Source: an uncultured Bacillota bacterium (GTDB lineage: Bacteria > Bacillota > Clostridia > Peptostreptococcales > Anaerovoracaceae). Taken from it: a stretch of 27,561 bases of DNA. The notes below the pieces were generated by a model that was given only the letters and a program-made list of their open reading frames with translations, had not been told where the DNA came from and searched no databases. How positions within the stretch are numbered: position 1 is the first letter of the stretch; each line of letters starts with the position of its first letter. Made by a program: the position numbers and the translations under genes. Below, piece after piece: positions 20,906 through 27,561 of the stretch. The stretch is taken from contig CAMOXP010000003.1 of the NCBI GenBank assembly GCA_946629205.1, positions 1-27,561 of the forward strand. The letters are read 5' to 3'.

Positions 20906-21277
20906 ATGAATATTAACAATGTTGAGCTGGAAGCTGATTTTCTGGACGCTGATTTCATGGAGCGCTATGAGGCGGCCGCTGCCGAGATGCAGGAGAGAGC
21001 CAATGCGGCAAAAGAGAGGAAGTGGGCAAGGTCATCTGATGCAATGAAGGAGATCTGCGCTTACATCAACGAATTCTTTGATGCTGTATTCGGAGCTGGT
21101 ACCGCAGAGAAGATATTCGGCGGCAGGAACAATGTCGGAGATCACTTCGACGCATTTGAGGTGATCGTGGCGGAGCGGAGCAAAGTAGACGCCCGCATGA
21201 ACAACACGAGGAACCGCTACCTGCAGATGCAGCAGGGATTCCAGAACCGGCAGCAGCGGAGGCACCAGAAAAAATGA
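20906..21277 (+). CDS. Tail assembly chaperone, first protein (gpG-like)
   Basis: It starts at ATG 20906 behind CACGGAGGAATGACA. The 123-residue protein is helical and charged: M-E-R-Y-E-A-A-A-A-E-M-Q-E-R, A-Y-I-N-E-F-F-D-A-V-F-G-A-G-T-A-E-K-I-F-G-G, and a Gln/Arg-rich tail ending H-Q-K-K. The F-F-D-x-x-F-G-x-G pattern and location between tube and tape measure fit tail-assembly chaperones. Its end overlaps the next gene at AAAAAATGA, a place where a -1 shift would join the two frames. Confidence 0.75.
   Translation: MNINNVELEADFLDADFMERYEAAAAEMQERANAAKERKWARSSDAMKEICAYINEFFDAVFGAGTAEKIFGGRNNVGDHFDAFEVIVAERSKVDARMNNTRNRYLQMQQGFQNRQQRRHQKK
21269..21277 (+). other. A6 run at the chaperone gene junction, possible -1 frameshift/reinitiation site
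   Basis: Six A bases (21269-21274) run straight into TGA. In the first frame it reads CAG AAA AAA TGA; a slip of one base back at the last AAA gives AAA ATG AGC in the second frame. This is not a perfect X-XXY-YYZ heptamer, because the base before the run is G. Coupled restart at the overlapping ATG is the simpler reading. Confidence 0.4.
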
Positions 21278-21879
21278 GCATCCTGACAAACCCGCTCCCG
21301 AAGATGCTGAGGATTTCCGGGAAGTTCTACCCGATCGCTTCAGACTTCCGGACGTGGATCCTGATCACGGAGCTGATCGAGGATCCTGAGATGACCGATC
21401 GCGAGAAGCTGGACACGACGGCCGTGCTGGTCTTTGGCAGTTATCCGTTCGAATCATGGGATGAATGGATCGAGGCTTATCAGCAGATCTTATGGTTCTA
21501 CCGATGCGGACGTGAGCCGCAGGATGACGGGAGCCAGGACGGCGGATCATCAGCTGATGCGTTCTCATTTGAATATGATGCCGATTACATATATGCAGCC
21601 TTTATGTCCGCGTATCACATCGACCTGACAGCTCAGACATTGCACTGGTGGCAATTTATGGCGCTTCTCCGCGCTATCCCCGGCGACACAGAGCTGTCGA
21701 GGATCATCGGCTACAGGACGATGGAGATCGATCCTGATATGCCCAGAAAGCAGAAACAGCATTATCAGAAGATGAAGGAGCTGTTTGCGATCCCGCGGTC
21801 CAAAGCCGAGAGGGAACTGGAGAAGAGCCTGACAGACGTGCTCATGAACGGAGGGGATATAACCACTGTTCTGAGCTGA
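21274..21879 (+). CDS. Bacteriophage Gp15 family tail assembly chaperone, second protein
   Basis: ATG 21274 overlaps the previous TGA. The 201-residue product matches the Gp15 phage family: an N-terminal F-Y-P-I-A-S-D-F-R-T-W-I near residue 18, S-F-E-Y-D-A-D-Y-I-Y-A-A-F in the middle, then Y-H-I-D-L, L-H-W-W-Q-F-M-A-L-L-R and a basic helical C-terminus. In many siphoviruses this is the second of the pair that loads the tape measure protein during tail assembly. It ends 10 bases before the tape measure start. Confidence 0.85.
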   Translation: MSILTNPLPKMLRISGKFYPIASDFRTWILITELIEDPEMTDREKLDTTAVLVFGSYPFESWDEWIEAYQQILWFYRCGREPQDDGSQDGGSSADAFSFEYDADYIYAAFMSAYHIDLTAQTLHWWQFMALLRAIPGDTELSRIIGYRTMEIDPDMPRKQKQHYQKMKELFAIPRSKAERELEKSLTDVLMNGGDITTVLS

Positions 21880-21889
21880 GAGGTGATAT

Positions 21890-24406
21890 ATGTCTCAGGC
21901 TGACGGACACGTATTAATAGACACAAAAGTAGATGAAAGCGGGGCGAACGAGGGCTTTCAGCGACTCTCGCACTCCGCGGAGACTGCGCTGGGGGTATTC
22001 TCCGGCCAGCTGATGACAAAGGCGTTTGACGCTCTTACCAATCTGGGAAAGAGCGCTGCGGCTGCCGGCGCGGAATTTGAAAACGCAATGGCGAAAACGT
22101 CGACCCTGTTCAAGGGATCTGACGCGGACCTTGCGGCACTTGGCGACGATATCCAGCGTCTTTCCGCGGCGAGCGGGATGTCGGCTAATGAGCTCGCTGA
22201 GGCAGCCTATTCTGCGTTATCCGCATCCGTTCCGGCTGAGGAGCTGGGAACGATGCTCGAGCAGTCTTCCAAACTGGCTGTGGCGGGCTTCACAGATGTA
22301 GACACTGCACTGTCGGCCACTGCCAAGACCATGAACGCATACGGCATGGAAGGCGAGGACGCTATCGGCAAAGTCCAGAAAGTCCTGATGCAGACCCAGA
22401 ACCTCGGTATAACTACCGTCGGCGAGCTGGGCGCATCACTGGCGCAGGTCACTCCTACGGCAGCGGCCTTCGGTGTCAGCTTCGAGCAGGTCGGCGCTTC
22501 CCTGGCTACCATGACTGCACAGGGTACTCCGACAGCTCAAGCGACTACACAGCTGAACAGTCTGATCGCAGAGCTGGGCAAGAGCGGAACGCAGGCAGCC
22601 AACAACCTCATGGAGGCGGCAGAGGGTACAGAGTACGCGGGAATGTCCTTCACAGAAATGATGGACAGCGGAGCCACTCTGGACGAGATCCTTGGCATGC
22701 TGGCTGCGTCTGCGGACGAAAACGGCCTGTCAATGGTCGACATGTTCAGCTCGATCGAAGCCGGCAAGGCGGCGCTCTCTATCTTCTCCGGTGAGGGCGA
22801 GGTCTTCCACAGCAATCTCGACCAGATGGGTACCGACGCTGATGTAGTAGGCGAGGCCTACGGCAAGATGAGCGAGACGCTGCAGTTCCAGAGCGGCAGG
22901 ATCCATGAGACCCTGACCAACATCGGCGCTTCCCTGTTCGAGCTTGCTTCCGGGCCTATCGGCGATGCGGCTACAAGCATTGCCGACGCTCTCGACAGCA
23001 TCCTTAAGGGCCTGCAGGAAGACGGCCTGCAGGGTGCCATGGATGCGGCAGCTGAGGCCGTCGGCGGATTCGTTGACAAGCTGACCGAAGCGCACCCGGC
23101 AATTAAGCCGATCGTCTCAATCATAAGCACGATCGTAGACCACATGGATCAGATCATCGCAGTGCTCTCTGCGGTTGCAGGAGCAATGGTTGCGCTGAAG
23201 ATCCTCAGCTTCGTGCAGGCGCTTATGAGCGTAGCCGGAGCGATCCAGGGAATCATTACGGCGCTGAGCATGATCAAGACATTTGCTGGTCTTGTTTCTT
23301 TTATCACAACACTGGCGGGCGGTCCTCTCGTCCTGATCGTGGCCGCGATCGGCGCCGTAGCAGGCGCGCTGATCTACCTGTGGAACACGAACGAGGGATT
23401 CCGCACAGCTGTTATTAATGCCTGGAACACGATCGTAGCGACGGCTACAAGCGTGTGGACTGCCGTTGTCGAATTCTTTACGGTAACGATCCCGCAGGCG
23501 GTACAGACCCTTCAGACATGGTTCTCTAATCTTCCGCAGAACATCCAGCTGTGCTTTACGCAGATCATCACATCTGCCGCGACATGGGCTACAGACATGG
23601 CCTCAAAAGCCGTTACGGCGGCTTCGGGCTTCGTAAACAATGTGGTCACGTGGATCACATCCCTGCCCGGAAAAGTATGGGAATGGCTGACAAATACCAT
23701 TTCGAAGGTCCTGGCATGGGCCGGAAGCATGAGATCCAATGCGTCGACAGCTGCTTCAGGCTTCGTGACCGAGGTCGTGACATGGGTAATGTCGCTTCCT
23801 GGCAAGCTGTGGTCCTGGCTGAGCAGTGCCGCGCGGAAAGTCGTTAACTGGGGCTCAGACCTTAAGCGTAACGCGAAGAGCGCAGCGCAGGATCTGGTCG
23901 ACGGAGTACTCGACACAGTCAAGTCACTCCCGGAAGACATGATCCAACTCGGCAAAGACATCGCTGATGGTCTTGCAAACGGTATTAAAAAAGGCATCGA
24001 ATGGGTAAAGAGTGCAGCCCGCAGTATAGCGGCCAAGGCAAAGGAAGCGGCCCAGAGCGAACTGGATTCGCACTCCCCTTCGAGGGTCTTTGAGCGCGAG
24101 GTAGGCTCCACGATCCCTTCCGGTACTGCGGTTGGTGTGCGCAAGGGTATGCCCGCTGCCATCAGCAGCATGCGGAAAGACATGAAGAGCATGGTATCTG
24201 CGCTGAAGGCAGAAGTCGACGGCACATTCAGCGGCCGTCAGGTATCCTCTGCCGTAGGTGTCGGCGCCACAACAGGCGGCACGACGATCTACAACGATAA
24301 CAGGGTCGATCAGACCAACACATACAATGTGCCTACAGCGACGCCAAGCGAGGTCGCAAAGGCGCAGCGCGAAGCAGTGCGCAATCTGGTAGGAGGTGTT
24401 AAGTAG
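21890..24406 (+). CDS. Tail tape measure protein
   Basis: It starts at ATG 21890 behind GAGAGGTGATAT. The 838-residue protein has the TP901-type opening (A-A-A-G-A-E-F-E-N-A-M-A-K-T-S-T-L-F-K-G), long Ala/Ser/Thr-rich helices, and hydrophobic segments near residues 415-500 (A-V-A-G-A-M-V-A-L-K-I-L; G-P-L-V-L-I-V-A-A-I-G). Two 44-residue repeats lie around residues 578-665. The C-terminal S-H-S-P-S-R-V-F-E-R-E-V-G is a usual tape measure end. It sets tail length; at about 0.15 nm per residue, the usual rule of thumb, the tail would be roughly 125 nm. Confidence 0.95.
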   Translation: MSQADGHVLIDTKVDESGANEGFQRLSHSAETALGVFSGQLMTKAFDALTNLGKSAAAAGAEFENAMAKTSTLFKGSDADLAALGDDIQRLSAASGMSANELAEAAYSALSASVPAEELGTMLEQSSKLAVAGFTDVDTALSATAKTMNAYGMEGEDAIGKVQKVLMQTQNLGITTVGELGASLAQVTPTAAAFGVSFEQVGASLATMTAQGTPTAQATTQLNSLIAELGKSGTQAANNLMEAAEGTEYAGMSFTEMMDSGATLDEILGMLAASADENGLSMVDMFSSIEAGKAALSIFSGEGEVFHSNLDQMGTDADVVGEAYGKMSETLQFQSGRIHETLTNIGASLFELASGPIGDAATSIADALDSILKGLQEDGLQGAMDAAAEAVGGFVDKLTEAHPAIKPIVSIISTIVDHMDQIIAVLSAVAGAMVALKILSFVQALMSVAGAIQGIITALSMIKTFAGLVSFITTLAGGPLVLIVAAIGAVAGALIYLWNTNEGFRTAVINAWNTIVATATSVWTAVVEFFTVTIPQAVQTLQTWFSNLPQNIQLCFTQIITSAATWATDMASKAVTAASGFVNNVVTWITSLPGKVWEWLTNTISKVLAWAGSMRSNASTAASGFVTEVVTWVMSLPGKLWSWLSSAARKVVNWGSDLKRNAKSAAQDLVDGVLDTVKSLPEDMIQLGKDIADGLANGIKKGIEWVKSAARSIAAKAKEAAQSELDSHSPSRVFEREVGSTIPSGTAVGVRKGMPAAISSMRKDMKSMVSALKAEVDGTFSGRQVSSAVGVGATTGGTTIYNDNRVDQTNTYNVPTATPSEVAKAQREAVRNLVGGVK
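23621..23884 (+). repeat. Two 132-bp (44-residue) repeats in the tape measure gene
   Basis: The unit begins A-S-G-F-V-x-x-V-V-T-W at 23621 and recurs at 23753, with S-L-P-G-K-[VL]-W-x-W-L and K-V-x-x-W in both. Nucleotides have diverged although the protein pattern is kept, so the duplication is old. Periodic tryptophans are common in tape measure helices. Confidence 0.7.
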
Positions 24407-25338
24407 TGACTCACAATACTTTGAAAATCGTACTGGAGTGCAACGGCATGCAGCTTGCCATGGGGCCCGGCGAGGCGCTTGACATAACTGCTGTCACAGG
24501 CCTTGAATCATCAGAGCTTGAGATCTCTACTTCCCAGAACGCACTTGTCGATGGCGAAACAGTAGACGGTAAAAAGATCAAGGCGCGCCCGATTCACATC
24601 GAGGCGCGCTTTCGCAGTAATGCGGAAAACGCGGCCAACCGCGCAAGGATCATTAAATTTTTCAATCCGAAGTATACCGGCAAGGCGCTGATCACGATGA
24701 TGGGCGTATCCCGGAACATTGAGTATGAGATCGAGGGCTGGACATTCCAGAAGCAGGTCAACATGGACGAGAACCTGAAGATCCTTGTCGATCTCATCTG
24801 TCCGGATCCTTATATGCTCAATGTCGACAACTTTGGACGGAACATGGCCAATGTTACCCCGCTTTTTGCATTTCCCTGGAGGGTTTCAGGCTCCAATCAG
24901 GTGGCCGCGTATGACGCGCTTGATGCGGGGAACGAACATTTCCTTCGTGGATGCGCGCTGAAGGGGCACACAATGTCGCACAAGACATTCAGGAACGATG
25001 TACTCCTGTACAACGACGGCGATGTAGAGACAGGCGTTCAGATACGCTTCAAGGCAGCCCGCGGACCGGTTACCAATCCGAAGGTCACAAATACTATGAC
25101 CGGCGAATACATGCGCGTCTTACTTACGATGAACGAGGGCGATGAACTTGTTATTGATACAGATCCACACCATCAGATCATCGAGCTCAACGGCGTCAAC
25201 ACTTACCACAAGATTGACCGCCTGTCCTCACCGTTCCTGCTGGTCGTAGGCGATAACTACCTCGTATATGACGCCGACGAAAACTACACCAACATGGATG
25301 TGTACCTGTACTACAGGCCAAAATATCTGGGGGTGTAA
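24406..25338 (+). CDS. Distal tail protein (Dit), siphovirus tail component
   Basis: GTG 24406 overlaps the tape measure TAG by one base and follows AGGAGGTGTTAAGTA, so it is accepted as start. The 310-residue protein shows Dit features: I-T-A-V-T-G-L-E-S-S-E-L-E-I-S, D-G-E-T-V-D-G-K-K-I-K-A-R-P-I-H-I near residues 47-63, N-A-A-N-R-A-R-I-I-K-F-F-N-P-K, and D-P-Y-M-L near residue 133. A galectin-like second half follows. It forms the hub joining tail tube to baseplate. Confidence 0.88.
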   Translation: MTHNTLKIVLECNGMQLAMGPGEALDITAVTGLESSELEISTSQNALVDGETVDGKKIKARPIHIEARFRSNAENAANRARIIKFFNPKYTGKALITMMGVSRNIEYEIEGWTFQKQVNMDENLKILVDLICPDPYMLNVDNFGRNMANVTPLFAFPWRVSGSNQVAAYDALDAGNEHFLRGCALKGHTMSHKTFRNDVLLYNDGDVETGVQIRFKAARGPVTNPKVTNTMTGEYMRVLLTMNEGDELVIDTDPHHQIIELNGVNTYHKIDRLSSPFLLVVGDNYLVYDADENYTNMDVYLYYRPKYLGV

Positions 25339-25341
25339 AGC

Positions 25342-26448
25342 ATGAGGATCATCGTTTTAAACAAAGACCTCGAACAGGTCGGCGTGATCGGAGTTGTTAA
25401 CACGCTGATCTGGACACGCAGGTATTACAAGCCAGGGAGTTTTGAGCTCCACTTCCCAGCGAAATATTACGACCTTGTGCGCAAAGGATACGGCAAATAT
25501 GTGTATCGCACAGACAGGGACGAGCTGGGGGTGATCCGTGAGCGCAACTTCACCGAGAGCGACAAGGCGCAGAAGACCGCTTTTGTCAAAGGGTATTTTG
25601 CTGAGGAACTGCTGAACAACCGCGTGATCAACGACAACTACAACATGTCAGGGATCCTCGAAGACGTCTCCAGGGACATCGTGGATACATACTGCATCAG
25701 CTCCGGATCCGCAAGGAAGATCCCGAACCTCGAACTGGGAACAAGGAAAGGCATCGGATCGAGCCTGCGGCTGCAGGTCACAGGTGCCAATGTCGGTGAG
25801 CAGCTGTACACGACGGAACAGTCTCAGGGAATGTCTCACAGGCTTGCATACGATTATGTGCAGAACAGGCTCCGGTTCGAAGTCTGGGAAGGCCTGGACA
25901 GGACTGATGGGCAGAACGTCAACTCATGGGCAACCTTTTCCGACAGCTTCCGGAACATCCGGGACGCGGTCTATAACCAGGACGAAACCGATTATAAGAA
26001 CGTCGCCTATGTCGCCGGAGCAGGGGAAGGATCGAACAGGACCATCGTCGAGGTGGACATCCGGACAGATCCGAGCGAAGAGCGCCGCGAAACATGGGTG
26101 GACGCACGCGACCTGCAGACCACGTACACATCAGGGGGAACGCAGCGTACGTACACTGCTGCCCAGTATCAGGAACTGCTCCGGCAGCGGGGCCTCGACA
26201 AGCTTACCCAGTTTGCCCAGATCGAGACAGTCAACAGCAACGTGGATCCGGCGGCGAACCTTGTGTACGGTACCGATTATGACCTCGGAGATCTGTGCAC
26301 CTACAGATACACCGACGTCAACATCGAGATGTCGAAGCGGATCACGGAGATCACAGAGACGATCGAGGGGAGCAGACGGTCACTGGCGCTTACATTTGGC
26401 ATAGATAAGGCATCTGACATCCGTCAGGTGATCAAAAGGGAGACTTAA
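25342..26448 (+). CDS. Gp37-like siphovirus tail protein
   Basis: It starts at ATG 25342, three bases after the Dit stop, behind GGGGGTGTAAAGC. The 368-residue protein opens M-R-I-I-V-L-N-K-D-L-E-Q-V-G-V-I and has W-T-R-R-Y-Y-K-P-G-S-F-E-L-H-F-P near residue 29, both typical of the ReqiPepy6 Gp37-like family. It has Y-D-Y-V-Q-N-R-L-R-F-E-V-W-E-G near 170 and D-Y-D-L-G-D-L-C-T-Y near 312. Such proteins sit at the tail tip after Dit, in the place of the Tal/gp27-like hub. No peptidase motif is visible. Confidence 0.85.
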   Translation: MRIIVLNKDLEQVGVIGVVNTLIWTRRYYKPGSFELHFPAKYYDLVRKGYGKYVYRTDRDELGVIRERNFTESDKAQKTAFVKGYFAEELLNNRVINDNYNMSGILEDVSRDIVDTYCISSGSARKIPNLELGTRKGIGSSLRLQVTGANVGEQLYTTEQSQGMSHRLAYDYVQNRLRFEVWEGLDRTDGQNVNSWATFSDSFRNIRDAVYNQDETDYKNVAYVAGAGEGSNRTIVEVDIRTDPSEERRETWVDARDLQTTYTSGGTQRTYTAAQYQELLRQRGLDKLTQFAQIETVNSNVDPAANLVYGTDYDLGDLCTYRYTDVNIEMSKRITEITETIEGSRRSLALTFGIDKASDIRQVIKRET

Positions 26449-26451
26449 TAC

Positions 26452-27561
26452 ATGGCAATGAGATATGGATATTTCGACTCTGAGATAACCGGAGTTGACG
26501 AGAACGGCATGCCGATCTTTGACCGGGCCGAGACATCGGACCTGTTCCGGATGCTCTTCGCAAACCTGGTGAGCAATGGAGTCCTGGCGACTCCTGGCGA
26601 TTGCTTCCAGGTGGTTGCCGGCACGGGCATGACGGTGCGGATCCGCCCCGGATTTGCAATGATCAAGGGCGCATTCGCCTATGATGCTGATGAAGCTACA
26701 GTCACACTGGCCGCGGCAAACGCAAACCTTCCGCGCCTTGACCGTGTAGTGCTCCGTTGTAATTATCACGACAGATGCTGTGAAATCATCGTAAAGACCG
26801 GAACACCGGCTACCATTCCTGTAGCTCCGGAGCTTCTCCAGCCCGAAAATGGTGATTATTACGAGCTCGGGCTTGCTCTGATTACAGTGGCGGCCAATCA
26901 GGCAGCTATAACACAGAGTTCGATCTCTGACACGAGGGCGGACAGCAGTGTGTGCGGACTCATCACCCAGCTGATCGACCACATCGACACATCAGAGTTC
27001 ATGCAGCAGCTGACAACATGGATGTCTGAGTACGAAGCACAGTGCCAGGATTCTTTCGGCGAGTGGTTCGAAAGCATGAAGGACCAGCTGTCTGAAGATG
27101 CGGCAGGCAACCTGCAGCAGCAGATCGATTCCCTCAGTCAGTCAGTCGAAACGGATATTAGACAGATCAACGAAACAATCGGCGACGCTGACATGGGCAC
27201 ATCAGATTCTACCCTCAGGGGAGCGATCAGGGAGATTATCAACAAGATAGGCTCCACAGCTATGGGCACTACTGCTACATCCGTCACAGGTGCAATCAAG
27301 GAGCTTGTCAATAAAATCGGGGCCGTGGCCATGGGCACAACGGCCACAACAGTGACCGGTGCCATTAAGGAGCTGAAGACAGCACTCACAAACCTGCAGA
27401 CACACGACAGTAACCAAGGTGTTTTTTACAAGGTTGTTACTTTAGGAACATTCAATGTAGAAAGCAACGGAGCTTGCGAAAGAACAGTGAGTGTTGCTTC
27501 TCATATTCCGAGTGGGTATTCGTTGCAAGCGGTCATTCCGAGAACAACGGGGTCGTATGCG
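26452..27561 (+). CDS. Baseplate/tail fibre-like protein, cut by the right edge
   Basis: ATG 26452 follows AAAGGGAGACTTAATAC, three bases after the previous stop. The frame is open to the window edge, giving 370 residues without a stop. Residues 1-150 look like a phage upper-baseplate N-terminus (F-R-M-L-F-A-N-L-V-S-N-G-V; G-M-T-V-R-I-R-P-G-F-A-M-I-K-G; L-P-R-L-D-R-V-V-L-R). A helical region with W-M-S-E-Y-E-A-Q and W-F-E-S-M-K-D-Q follows, then three 23-residue repeats, then the start of another domain. The protein probably anchors or is the receptor-binding fibre. The C-terminal domain is outside the window. Confidence 0.8.
   Translation, partial: MAMRYGYFDSEITGVDENGMPIFDRAETSDLFRMLFANLVSNGVLATPGDCFQVVAGTGMTVRIRPGFAMIKGAFAYDADEATVTLAAANANLPRLDRVVLRCNYHDRCCEIIVKTGTPATIPVAPELLQPENGDYYELGLALITVAANQAAITQSSISDTRADSSVCGLITQLIDHIDTSEFMQQLTTWMSEYEAQCQDSFGEWFESMKDQLSEDAAGNLQQQIDSLSQSVETDIRQINETIGDADMGTSDSTLRGAIREIINKIGSTAMGTTATSVTGAIKELVNKIGAVAMGTTATTVTGAIKELKTALTNLQTHDSNQGVFYKVVTLGTFNVESNGACERTVSVASHIPSGYSLQAVIPRTTGSYA
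27178..27384 (+). repeat. Three 69-bp tandem repeats in the fibre-like gene
   Basis: Units start at 27178, 27247 and 27316. Each encodes 23 residues of the form I-G-x-x-x-M-G-T-[ST]-x-[ST]-x-[LV]-x-G-A-I-[RK]-E-[IL]. The second and third are closer to each other than to the first. Repeats of this M-G-T-T-A-T-x-V-T-G-A-I type are common spacers in Firmicutes phage tail proteins. Confidence 0.88.

Noticed and set aside
23512..24225. Minus-strand frame of 237 residues opposite the tape measure gene
   Set aside because: Its Ser/Ala/Phe-rich composition is what the opposite strand of this gene would give; no start signal and no motif.

Overview
The window is a stretch of a tailed-phage genome or prophage, a siphovirus by gene content, most likely from a Gram-positive host of the class Clostridia (Lachnospiraceae-like). 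The host call is an inference from strong AGGAGG-type ribosome binding sites, G+C-rich coding DNA, and gene families common in clostridial phages (DUF669, DUF551, DUF1492-like, Gp15, Gp37-like, PBSX-type terminase). All credible genes lie on the + strand and most overlap or nearly touch. No integrase, repressor, lysis gene, rRNA or CRISPR array is present. Both ends cut through genes.

Layout. (1) 1-7510, replication and recombination: three small leader genes, an SbcC/RecF-like ATPase, an AAA_24-type P-loop protein, a DUF669 protein, an SF2 helicase and a primase-helicase fusion. (2) 7507-7720, a dense non-coding block of direct and inverted repeats built on CGTCC/GGACG, with a 24-bp exact repeat and several palindromes; it is the best origin candidate. 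(3) 7757-10559, a run of small accessory genes including a RusA-type resolvase, several Cys-rich mini-proteins, a DUF551 protein, and a DUF1492/ArpU-like regulator just before the late genes. (4) 10560-10761, a control region with palindromes and hairpins. (5) 10762-16791, packaging and head genes: terminase subunits, portal, minor capsid protein with an AT-rich JAB-like C-terminal domain, a small gene behind it, and a Prp-type cysteine protease. (6) 16846-16953, a strong terminator and a tRNA-Ile(UAU). (7) 17020-20795, scaffold, major capsid protein, four connector/minor proteins, major tail protein. (8) 20844-27561, terminator, tail-assembly chaperone pair, tape measure, distal tail protein, Gp37-like tail protein, and the start of a repeat-bearing baseplate/fibre protein.

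Two arrangements stand out. First, the phage carries its own Prp-like protease, and three structural proteins (scaffold, major capsid, major tail protein) all begin with the same short motif F-L-Q-[L/I]-F-E. This resembles the N-terminal site cut by Prp in ribosomal protein L27 and in some staphylococcal phage proteins, suggesting a self-contained maturation system that also reaches the tail. Second, the minor capsid protein changes abruptly from about 67% to about 35% G+C near 15,700 and acquires a metalloprotease-like H-x-H...S-x-x-D domain. A small overlapping gene and a perfect terminator follow, which looks like an exchangeable effector/partner cassette carried on the virion.
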